Source: Bacteroidota bacterium (GTDB lineage: Bacteria; Bacteroidota; Bacteroidia; Flavobacteriales; Flavobacteriaceae). Taken from it: DNA of 64,000 nucleotides. Both the position numbers and the translations under genes were made by a program. Positions 43,931-51,455 of the stretch are shown in pieces. Within the stretch, counting starts at the first letter, position 1. Each line of letters starts with the position of its first letter. The stretch spans positions 124,001-188,000 of the forward strand of contig JAEXIT010000012.1 in assembly GCA_023446155.1 (NCBI GenBank), written 5' to 3'. The notes under the pieces are model-generated. The model saw only the letters and a list, made by a program, of their open reading frames with translations. It was not told the origin of the DNA and did not search any database.

Positions 43931-45016
43931 TTATTTACCCATCTTTTTTATACTTTCAACCGGGACTTTTTTTCCCATCTTGTAAAACTCAGTCGCTTTT
44001 AAGAGCTTTTTGTCATTTAATATCTGACTCAGTTCCCATTCTGTAATCTTGCCCTTTTCCCATAAGCTTTTGGCTCCATTTACCTGGTCCATTAGCCCCG
44101 TTCCAGGTTTAATTTTTAGAGCGTCTTGAATGTTAACATACTCAAGATTAAACTTGATTTTTCCATTAGTCTGTTTTACTTTATCAGCAATAAATTTAAA
44201 AGCATCACCAAAATTACCAAAACTTTTCTCACTTTCTAAATAACCTGGAATCTGCTCTTTCCAATCGCGAAAACTTACTACATTGTGTTTTTCAGCAAAA
44301 GCTTTTAGATTAACATTTTTACCAAATGCGACATCTATACTGCGGCCAATTTTGGAAATTCGAACAAATCCAGCAGCCGCACCCTCAGCAGCTATTCCAA
44401 AAACCACTACTTTACTTGCCTCAGCTGCATTGCCAAATCTTCTTTGAGCTTCCTTTTGATTACCATTTCTCTGTGCTTCGTAACCTCTTTCAGATTCATT
44501 AATAGACTCTAATAAAGCACCGCCAACAATTGATCTGCTTAACCAGCCTTTTGTTAAAATGACATCTACAAGAATACTAGCCCCAATAATTCCTCCAACA
44601 GCTTCTGCTTTTTGTTGTTCAATGTATTTATCAGTACTCAGCTTTCCGGCTAAATAGGCTTCGTCTCTACGTCTTGAACGAATTTCAAAACTATCCTCCA
44701 GTCCTTCCAGTTCAATAGCATCTAAAGGCCTGTTTCCACTAAATTGATAGGGTGAATAAAAAGGGAACTTGGCCGTCAATGGATCAATAGCGAAAAATCT
44801 ACCTACCCGTGGATCATGCATACGGTACGTATAATTTATACTATTTCCTTCACCTTTTAACTCATCATCCTTCTCTTGTCCCTGGAAGCTATAACGATAT
44901 GATTCTGAGGCTTCATGACGGTTAGGTACTAGCATCCCAAACGGATAGTAACGCTGTGGCTGTAAAATGCCTGGTTTATAAGCGCTTAAGAAGTAATTGT
45001 AATTCTGTAAAAACAC
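43931..45016 (-). CDS. Orphan Rhs C-terminal cassette C (toxin tail)
   Basis: A headless Rhs tail of about 361 residues from a GTG at 45016; an in-frame TAA lies six bases upstream. Unlike A and B it keeps about 22 codons before the block (FLSAYKPGILQPQRYYPFG), which differ from the expressed gene and look like another Rhs parent. The core is also divergent (HDPRVGRFFAIDPLTAKFPF, YQFSGNRPLDAIELEG). The toxin part has RDEAYLAGKLSTDKYIEQ, a glycine-alanine rich hydrophobic stretch (GGIIGASILVDVILTKG) and a basic C-terminus (YKMGKKVPVESIKKMGK). Toxin type unrecognised. It is inverted relative to the expressed Rhs gene. Confidence 0.75.
   Translation of the reverse strand: MFLQNYNYFLSAYKPGILQPQRYYPFGMLVPNRHEASESYRYSFQGQEKDDELKGEGNSINYTYRMHDPRVGRFFAIDPLTAKFPFYSPYQFSGNRPLDAIELEGLEDSFEIRSRRRDEAYLAGKLSTDKYIEQQKAEAVGGIIGASILVDVILTKGWLSRSIVGGALLESINESERGYEAQRNGNQKEAQRRFGNAAEASKVVVFGIAAEGAAAGFVRISKIGRSIDVAFGKNVNLKAFAEKHNVVSFRDWKEQIPGYLESEKSFGNFGDAFKFIADKVKQTNGKIKFNLEYVNIQDALKIKPGTGLMDQVNGAKSLWEKGKITEWELSQILNDKKLLKATEFYKMGKKVPVESIKKMGK
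44892..44948 (-). repeat. 57-bp Rhs junction block, copy 4 (cassette C, inverted)
   Basis: One mismatch to 36419-36475 (CCTAACC for CCAAACC). Matching flank TTA precedes CTATCCG in this copy and in the expressed gene. Similarity falls away immediately after SYRY. Confidence 0.9.
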
Positions 45017-45173
45017 AAATTATGGTAAAAAAAGCCTCTTTTTTAAACTGAAAAAGTGCGATTTGAGAATTAAAACGAGCGTGTTTTTAGAAATAATATT
45101 CGTATTGAAAGGTTTTTTCTCAGGTTAAGGAAAAAATATTATCTTGCGACGATTAAAATAATAATTAAACCCC

Positions 45174-45938
45174 TTGAAAACAAAGACTTTATTTCGTTTT
45201 TTTTATATACCATTAGCTGTATTATTCTTTTCTTTTACCGATCCGTACCTGATCAAACGAATTTCCGACAGCAACTTCCGTTATGAGTTTTATACAACCG
45301 ATAAAAATATAAGTCCCAAATCCGATAAGACCTATTATTGGTTTAAAGGTGGTGCCATTCATAACGCGCAAGGAGGTGTTGCGGGGCAATTGCTACACGA
45401 CGGCTATACCAAAATGTATCATAGTAACCAACTAGCCGAACAAGGCAAATTTGACGAAGGATTAAAAACCGGCTGGTGGAAAACCTGGTATACCAATGGA
45501 ACCCTTGAAACAACGCAGTATTGGAGTAGTGGTTTAAAAACCGGAGCATTTAACCGTTTTAGCGACAAAGGAGAGCTGATTGAAAAAGGCTATTTTAAAA
45601 ACGATCAAAGACATGGCAAATGGATCAATCTGCTAAAAAAAGATACACTGGTTTATAAAAATGGAGTTGTGTTTGTAGCGAAACCAAAGCTTACAAAAGA
45701 GGAAAAAGCCAAATTAAAAGAAGAAGAGAAGGCTGCAAAAGCAGCTAAAAAAGCGCAGGAGAAACTGGATAAAGAGAAAAAGGAGCGCGATAAAGAAAAT
45801 AAAAAACAACAAAAGGAACGCGAGAAAGAGCAAAAAAATCTGAAACAGCAGCAACAGCCGCAGGAAAAAGAAAGTTTCTTTAAACGACTATTCCGCAAAA
45901 AAGAACCCAAAGTAAATACCAATGCTAAAGGCGCATAG
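45174..45938 (+). CDS. MORN/YwqK-like secreted protein heading the T2SS-like operon
   Basis: A 254-residue protein from a TTG start (no upstream ATG). A signal segment (YIPLAVLFFSFTDPYLI) is followed by MORN-like repeats of the YwqK type (DEGLKTGWWKTWYTNGTLET, GAFNRFSDKGELIEKGYFKN). From about residue 165 a long lysine/glutamate coiled coil and a QQQQPQEKESFF tail follow. Its end overlaps the next start by 17 bases, so it belongs to the operon, but its function is unknown. It might be a periplasmic scaffold. Confidence 0.78.
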   Translation: MKTKTLFRFFYIPLAVLFFSFTDPYLIKRISDSNFRYEFYTTDKNISPKSDKTYYWFKGGAIHNAQGGVAGQLLHDGYTKMYHSNQLAEQGKFDEGLKTGWWKTWYTNGTLETTQYWSSGLKTGAFNRFSDKGELIEKGYFKNDQRHGKWINLLKKDTLVYKNGVVFVAKPKLTKEEKAKLKEEEKAAKAAKKAQEKLDKEKKERDKENKKQQKEREKEQKNLKQQQQPQEKESFFKRLFRKKEPKVNTNAKGA

Positions 45939-47136
45939 TCTTTTATATGCGGTGTATATCTGTCTGATTGTATCCATTATTTGCGGAGCGTTGTTGTATT
46001 TCTCCGGCCTGTACAATCAGCTGAATTTATATTACAATTTGCAGGAGGAGTTATACATTCACAATCAGTCGGTGGTGAATTATGCACTGGGGAATAAACT
46101 GGTGGGTGAAGAACTTCCGGTTGACGAAGAATCCGGTGTGGAAGGGAGTTATGAAGCCAAACCGTATGGTTTACTTCATGTATTGTTGGCCAATACGATG
46201 TTGCGAAATGATACGGTGACTTCGGCACACATCATAGGTAGTTATTCCAAAGATAAGACCGCCATTCATTTGGCAAATCTGACGAAGTCGCTTCGGTATT
46301 CGGGAATGGTTCGGCTGAATGGCGATAATAAATTGCCGTCAACATATATAGAAACATCCTATCTGACAAACAAAGCAAGTCAGCTTACGGTTACCGGGCA
46401 AAATACGGTGTCCGATATTAAACTTCCGGAGATCAATGCCAGTTTTAAAAAGATCTTCGAGGGAATCAAAACGGAAAAAGCGGCTTTTTCGCAGTTCGAA
46501 AAGGAAAAAGACGCGCCGTATTTTAATTCGTTTCTAAAGCAAACCAAGGAAATAGAAGTGGGCGTAAACACGCTTTCCGGTCTGAATGTAAAAGGGAATT
46601 TTGTGCTGCGGGCCAAAGATTCCATAGTGGTAGGTAAGAATGCGGTTTTGGAAGATGTGATCCTGATTGCGCCGAAAATAACATTCGAAGAAGGTTTCAA
46701 AGGAACGGTGCAGGCTTTCGCGACCAAGGGAATCGAATTGCAGGAAAAGGTGATTTTAAAATATCCGTCTGTGGTTTGTGTGTATAACCATACCGAAGGG
46801 GAAAGTAAACTTAAAATCAAAAAAGAATGTACGATTGAAGGAGCGATCGTTTTGTTTGGGAATACAATTCTGGCGATTAATAAGAATCTTATGGAAGTGG
46901 ACGAAAAGAGTACAATACTTGGGGATATCTATTGTACCGGAAAACTGGATTTGAAGAGTGACGTACAAGGATCGGTGTATACCAATTATTTTTTTCATAA
47001 AAATGGTTCTTCCGTTAACGATAATATGATAGTGGATATCGAGATCGATCCGAAAAAGCGACCGGAGTTTTTTATGGCGATTCCGCTATTTGAGGCGAAA
47101 AAAAATAAATATGGCATTATTAAAAAAGTATTGTAA
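45922..47136 (+). CDS. Membrane-anchored T2SS-operon protein with beta-helix-like region
   Basis: A 404-residue protein with one N-terminal membrane helix (LLYAVYICLIVSIICGALLYF) and a long periplasmic part. Residues about 210-370 show short repeating strands (GNFVLRAKDSIVVGKNAVLE, TIEGAIVLFGNTILAINK, GDIYCTGKLDLKSDVQGSVY) like the left-handed beta-helix of bactofilin/polymer-forming domains. By position in front of the pilin-like genes it may take the place of GspK, which caps the pseudopilus tip, but sequence evidence for GspK is lacking. It overlaps both neighbours. Confidence 0.75.
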   Translation: MLKAHSLLYAVYICLIVSIICGALLYFSGLYNQLNLYYNLQEELYIHNQSVVNYALGNKLVGEELPVDEESGVEGSYEAKPYGLLHVLLANTMLRNDTVTSAHIIGSYSKDKTAIHLANLTKSLRYSGMVRLNGDNKLPSTYIETSYLTNKASQLTVTGQNTVSDIKLPEINASFKKIFEGIKTEKAAFSQFEKEKDAPYFNSFLKQTKEIEVGVNTLSGLNVKGNFVLRAKDSIVVGKNAVLEDVILIAPKITFEEGFKGTVQAFATKGIELQEKVILKYPSVVCVYNHTEGESKLKIKKECTIEGAIVLFGNTILAINKNLMEVDEKSTILGDIYCTGKLDLKSDVQGSVYTNYFFHKNGSSVNDNMIVDIEIDPKKRPEFFMAIPLFEAKKNKYGIIKKVL

Positions 47137-47458
47137 AGTCCCGGCAAATTCCATTTTGGAATCCGTAATCGCGCTGACGATCATTTCGGTCTGTCTTTAT
47201 ATCGCGATTTCGATTTATGCGGCCGTATTTACACCGCGTACATCGGCGAAGTTTTACAATACACAGAATAAAGTCAATGAAATGTTTTACCTGATGCAGT
47301 TGCAGGGCGATTCATTACAATACGACGGGGAAGATCCGAATCTGAAAATAGAAGAGGAAGCTGTAAATCCCGGAGTAAGAAAAATATACGTACACTATAA
47401 AGACAGTACTCATTTTAAGTTTGAAAAGCGTTTTTACATACAAGGCAACGGTGAATAA
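47111..47458 (+). CDS. Pilin-like protein 1 of the T2SS-like operon
   Basis: A 115-residue protein. ATG 47111 (MALLKKYCKVPANSILESVI) is preferred to the in-frame ATG 47090, which lies deeper in the upstream gene. The N-terminus is prepilin-like: a basic leader, a cleavage-type small residue, then SILESVIALTIISVCLYIAI with glutamate at the +5-like place. The remainder is a short globular part. It probably forms a minor pseudopilin. Its stop overlaps the next start (GTGAATAA). Confidence 0.8.
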   Translation: MALLKKYCKVPANSILESVIALTIISVCLYIAISIYAAVFTPRTSAKFYNTQNKVNEMFYLMQLQGDSLQYDGEDPNLKIEEEAVNPGVRKIYVHYKDSTHFKFEKRFYIQGNGE

Positions 47459-47936
47459 AACACAGGTAAAAGCCTTTTCAATGATCGAGGCAATTGTGGG
47501 CATGGCCATCACGGCCATTATCATGAGTCTGATTTTTGTGGTGTTTTCGATTGTGAGTGAAAGACTGATGGATTTTAAAAACCAAAATCAACCGGTGAAC
47601 GATCTGAATCGGTTTACCTATTCGGTTAATAAAGACATTTTTGAAAATGAAAAACTAAAGCTGCAGGAGGAGATACTTCTGTTTACCGGATATGCGGGCG
47701 AACAGGTTTTTTATACGATTGAGGATGACTATCTGCTACGGACAAAAGGGGAGTTTGTCGATACCTTCCGGATTCAGATAAAAGAAATACAACTGGACTC
47801 GGTTTACAGCCGTTCCAAACAACTGGCTTTCCGAAAATTAAAGGTGAAGTTGGATGTGAATGAAAAAGAAATGGGATTGCATTTTTACAAACAGATTTAT
47901 GCCAGTGAATTGGTACAGGCAATACAGAAACCATGA
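47451..47936 (+). CDS. Pilin-like protein 2 (GspJ/PulJ-like)
   Basis: A 161-residue protein from GTG 47451; an in-frame ATG at 47421 is possible but sits inside the upstream pilin gene. It begins VNKTQVKAFSMIEAIVGMAI, a class III prepilin leader with cleavage before F-S-M-I-E. Length and charged C-terminal domain fit a minor pseudopilin of the GspJ type. It overlaps the platform gene by four bases. Confidence 0.82.
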   Translation: MNKTQVKAFSMIEAIVGMAITAIIMSLIFVVFSIVSERLMDFKNQNQPVNDLNRFTYSVNKDIFENEKLKLQEEILLFTGYAGEQVFYTIEDDYLLRTKGEFVDTFRIQIKEIQLDSVYSRSKQLAFRKLKVKLDVNEKEMGLHFYKQIYASELVQAIQKP

Positions 47937-49054
47937 GTTTTGATTTAAGTACGTATAAAAAGGAAGCGCCGGAAAAAAAAGAGTTTAAACTCGACACCGG
48001 ACAGTTTCAGTTCTCGAAAAAGCTATCCGATAAAAAGAAGGAAGTGTTTTATCGGGAATTAGGAATGCTGCTAAAATCGGGTGTGGATTTTAAAAAAGCG
48101 TTGGAAATCCTGAGTAACCAATCGGTGAATAAACTGGAAAAAGAAATCATCCTCCGAATCAAGGAACGGGTGATCGAAGGAAGAAGTATTTACGAATCGA
48201 TGCGCGAAACCAATCAGTTCTCACCCTACGAATATTACAGTATTCAGATTGGAGAGGAAACCCGGAAATTGGAAGAAGTGCTAACCGAGTTGCAGAAATA
48301 TTTTAACCGTAAAATCCAGATGCAACGGCAAATTGTTTCGGTGCTAACATATCCGACGATTGTAATGTTGGTGACGATTTTGGTGTTGTATTTTATGTTG
48401 AATAAAGTGGTGCCGATGTTTAGTTCCGTTTTTAAACAATTCGGAAGTGAATTGCCCAAAAGTACGCAGGTCATTCTGAGAATATCCAATCATTCGGGAA
48501 CCATTTTTACGATGCTTGCGGTGGTGATCTTTGGGGTGATTGCGGTTCATTTTCTGCTAAAAGGAAAAAACAGTTACCGGGCTTTTACAACCGGTTTGCT
48601 GCTTCGGATTCCATATTTCGGAAATCTGGTTCGGAAGATTTATATCTCCCGGTTTTGTCAGGCGATGAATTTATTGATCACATCAAAAACAACCCTGATC
48701 AATGCGCTTACGCTGACGTCCAAAATGATCGGTTTTTATCCGATAGAAGTGGCGATTGAAGCAATTAAGGACGATATCACCCGTGGGGTTTCGTTAAGCG
48801 ACAGTTTAAAAAAGCACCACGTTTTTGAAAATAAAATGGTTTCGATGGTCGAAGTGGCCGAACAGGTAAACCAATTGGATACCATGTTCGAAAGGCTTTC
48901 GGAGCAATATAATGAAGAAATTAGCCACCAAACCAAGATGATTGGTGTGATTTTAGAACCGATGATCATCATCGTAATCGGGGTGATTGTTGGGGTAATT
49001 ATGGTGTCGATGTACGCGCCGATGTTTGATTTAAGTAAAATAATAAGGAACTAA
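47933..49054 (+). CDS. gspF: Type II secretion inner-membrane platform protein
   Basis: A 373-residue GspF/PilC-family protein with two T2SSF domains: FYRELGMLLKSGVDFKKALE near residue 40 and FCQAMNLLITSKTTLINALT near 240. Membrane helices are at about 140-160 (TYPTIVMLVTILVLYFML), 185-205 and 345-370 (LEPMIIIVIGVIVGVIMV). It anchors the ATPase and pseudopilus assembly in the inner membrane. 76 bases separate it from the next gene, the largest gap in the operon. Confidence 0.95.
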   Translation: MSFDLSTYKKEAPEKKEFKLDTGQFQFSKKLSDKKKEVFYRELGMLLKSGVDFKKALEILSNQSVNKLEKEIILRIKERVIEGRSIYESMRETNQFSPYEYYSIQIGEETRKLEEVLTELQKYFNRKIQMQRQIVSVLTYPTIVMLVTILVLYFMLNKVVPMFSSVFKQFGSELPKSTQVILRISNHSGTIFTMLAVVIFGVIAVHFLLKGKNSYRAFTTGLLLRIPYFGNLVRKIYISRFCQAMNLLITSKTTLINALTLTSKMIGFYPIEVAIEAIKDDITRGVSLSDSLKKHHVFENKMVSMVEVAEQVNQLDTMFERLSEQYNEEISHQTKMIGVILEPMIIIVIGVIVGVIMVSMYAPMFDLSKIIRN

Positions 49055-49130
49055 TACGGATGTCATTAATGTTTGTATTTTAGCAGCCGTTAATAATTAA
49101 CACTTTTTTAATAAATAAAATAAGACAAAG

Positions 49131-49565
49131 ATGTTTAACACGACTAAAAAATATCTTCAAAAAATAAAGAAAGCAGCTGTTAAGGCCTATTCCCTAACGG
49201 AGATTCTAATCGTTTTATGTATTATCGGAATTCTATTACTGATGGTGTTACCCAATCAAACTTCGGTAATTAGTCAGGCCAAAGCAATAGAAGCACAGGC
49301 GATGCTGAATCAGGTATACGGTTTGCAGAAAAGTTATTTCTACCGTCATTCTAAATATTCCAATAGCTTGGAAGAATTGGGATTTGAACAGGAGAAAACG
49401 ACTCAGGAAGGCGGACAGGCTGTGTATAAAGTGGAAATTATCGAAGCTTCAAACGATTCGTTTATCGCGCGAGCAACTTCGGTTTCCGATTTGGACGGCG
49501 ATGGGAATTTTAATACCTGGGAGATCGATAATAAAAAAGTACTGACCGAGGTTACGAAGGAATAA
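49131..49565 (+). CDS. Major pseudopilin / pilin (GspG or PilA-like)
   Basis: A 144-residue protein with a class III prepilin signal: basic leader, then AYSLTEILIVLCIIGILLLM with the usual E at +5. The C-terminal part has DLDGDGNFNTWEID, resembling the calcium-binding loop that stabilises GspG major pseudopilins. This supports a T2SS-type pseudopilus more than a long pilus. The leader is longer than usual (about 19 residues). Confidence 0.9.
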   Translation: MFNTTKKYLQKIKKAAVKAYSLTEILIVLCIIGILLLMVLPNQTSVISQAKAIEAQAMLNQVYGLQKSYFYRHSKYSNSLEELGFEQEKTTQEGGQAVYKVEIIEASNDSFIARATSVSDLDGDGNFNTWEIDNKKVLTEVTKE

Positions 49566-49566
49566 T

Positions 49567-50055
49567 ATGCTACTCGCGGTACTGCTTTTGTGTTTACTAC
49601 TCATGGTTTTTCAGGACTGGAAAAACAGAATGATCCATGTGGCATTGCCAGTAGTGGTGTTGGTGCTTTCCCTTTTGCTGATAAAGCAGAATTATGGCGC
49701 TATGGTGTGGACCATAACGGTCTATAATGCTGCCTTTTTCCTGGTAACATTTGTAGGACTTGTCGGATATATGAGCTGGAAAAATAAAGGATTTCTAAAT
49801 CCATTCGAACATTATTTCGGGTTGGGCGATCTGCTGTTTTATCTCGCAATAACACCCTTATTCCTGCTTAAAAATTACGTGATTTATTTTATCGGGTCGA
49901 TGCTTGTTTCGATTCTGTTGCAGTTGTTACTGAAAAAACAAATGAAACATCAAACCGTACCATTGGCGGGATTTGCATCGCTTTTATTAGTGGTGCTTAT
50001 GTTGAAAGACCTCTTTTTAAATGTTTATAAAATTACATTGATCAACAGGATATGA
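49567..50055 (+). CDS. gspO: Prepilin peptidase (A24 family), short form
   Basis: A polytopic 162-residue membrane protein with the two catalytic aspartates of A24 peptidases: D17 in FQDWKNRMIH and D88 in the GLGD motif (residues 85-88). The N-terminal methyltransferase domain of canonical GspO/PilD is missing, as in short A24 enzymes. It would cleave the three pilin-like preproteins of this operon. It lies one base after the pilin gene and overlaps gspE by four bases. Confidence 0.88.
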   Translation: MLLAVLLLCLLLMVFQDWKNRMIHVALPVVVLVLSLLLIKQNYGAMVWTITVYNAAFFLVTFVGLVGYMSWKNKGFLNPFEHYFGLGDLLFYLAITPLFLLKNYVIYFIGSMLVSILLQLLLKKQMKHQTVPLAGFASLLLVVLMLKDLFLNVYKITLINRI

Positions 50056-51452
50056 ATATAATGATCAATCAAGATATACAGCATATTATTTCCAGTGATA
50101 TGGCAAACCATTACCGGGTTTTGCCAAAAGCCGTCACCGAAACGACGATTGAGTTATATAGCGATGGTTCCGGCAATCGTAACGATTTGAAGGATGAGCT
50201 GGAATTATTACTCGGAAAACAGGTGGTGTTTGAGTTGTGCGATGCGGTGGAAATCGAAAAAGCACTTTCCATTCATTACCGGAAAGAACGGGAAACCGGA
50301 AGTAAGAAATCGCTGAATATCGAAAAAGGGGATTTCCTGGAAAACCTCTTGGAAGAGGCGAAGTCGCTTAAAAGTAGTGATATCCACTTTGAAGTGTACG
50401 AAGAATCGGCGCGTATCCGTTTCCGAATCGACGGTCAGTTGATCGAACGCTATAAAATCGAAAAGGAGAATTATCTGGAATTGGTCAATAAGGTTAAGAT
50501 TCGGTCGAAACTGAATATTACCGAAAAACGATTGCCGCAGGACGGACGGATTACCAACGAGACCTTCGATATCCGGGTTTCAATTTTACCGACTTTGTTC
50601 GGGGAAAAAATCGTAATGCGTTTACTCGGTCAGGATGCGTCCAATATCGATCTGAATACACTCGGATTGGAAAAAGAGGAGCTGAGAAGTTACCTGGAGG
50701 CGGTTAAAAAGCCAAACGGAATTATATTGATCAGTGGTCCGACAGGTTCGGGTAAAACCACGACGCTATATGCGACTTTACGCCTGCTGAATGATTCCAA
50801 ACGGAATATTGTGACGGTAGAGGATCCGATTGAGTATACGCTAAAAGGGATCAATCAGGTGCAATTGAAAGAAGATATCGGACTAACGTTTGCGTCGGCT
50901 TTAAAATCGTTCCTACGTCAGGATCCAGATGTGATCATGTTGGGGGAGATCCGGGATTCCGAAACGGCTTTAATGGCGATTCGGGCATCATTAACGGGGC
51001 ATTTGGTGTTGTCGACGATTCACACGAATTCTGCTATCGGTACTATTTCCCGATTGGTCGATATGGGGGTGCCGTCCTATCTGATTGCCGAAACGCTCAA
51101 TCTTTCCGTAGCACAGCGTCTGGTTCGAAAGCTGTGTAACGATTGTAAAAAGGAAACCGTATGTAATAAAGAGGATTTTCCGTCGCATTTTGATTTTCCG
51201 TTCGAAATTGAAACCTATTTTAAACCGGTAGGCTGTAATAAATGCTATCATAGCGGTTACAAAGGACGACGTGCCATTTATGAAGTGCTAAACATCAATC
51301 ATTCGGTATCGGAATCCATAAAAAATAATACCATCGCGCAAACGATGGGAGAAGATAAAAAACACCAGTCATTGTCCGATAAAGCCTTTGCTGTTTTGGC
51401 CGAAGGGGAAACCTCACTGGAAGAAATATACTCTATTTTAATTAACGCATAA
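50052..51452 (+). CDS. gspE: Type II secretion / type IV pilus assembly ATPase
   Basis: A 466-residue GspE/PilB ATPase. Walker A is GPTGSGKT (residues 229-236), the Asp box lies in EDPIEY, Walker B in PDVIMLGEIRDSETA and the His box in GHLVLSTIHTNSA. A zinc-type cysteine pair region (CNDCKKETVC, later CNKC) is present. The N-terminal domain is short, so contact with GspL is likely reduced. It powers pseudopilus growth at the cytoplasmic face of the inner membrane. Confidence 0.96.
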   Translation: MNIMINQDIQHIISSDMANHYRVLPKAVTETTIELYSDGSGNRNDLKDELELLLGKQVVFELCDAVEIEKALSIHYRKERETGSKKSLNIEKGDFLENLLEEAKSLKSSDIHFEVYEESARIRFRIDGQLIERYKIEKENYLELVNKVKIRSKLNITEKRLPQDGRITNETFDIRVSILPTLFGEKIVMRLLGQDASNIDLNTLGLEKEELRSYLEAVKKPNGIILISGPTGSGKTTTLYATLRLLNDSKRNIVTVEDPIEYTLKGINQVQLKEDIGLTFASALKSFLRQDPDVIMLGEIRDSETALMAIRASLTGHLVLSTIHTNSAIGTISRLVDMGVPSYLIAETLNLSVAQRLVRKLCNDCKKETVCNKEDFPSHFDFPFEIETYFKPVGCNKCYHSGYKGRRAIYEVLNINHSVSESIKNNTIAQTMGEDKKHQSLSDKAFAVLAEGETSLEEIYSILINA

Positions 51453-51455
51453 ATA

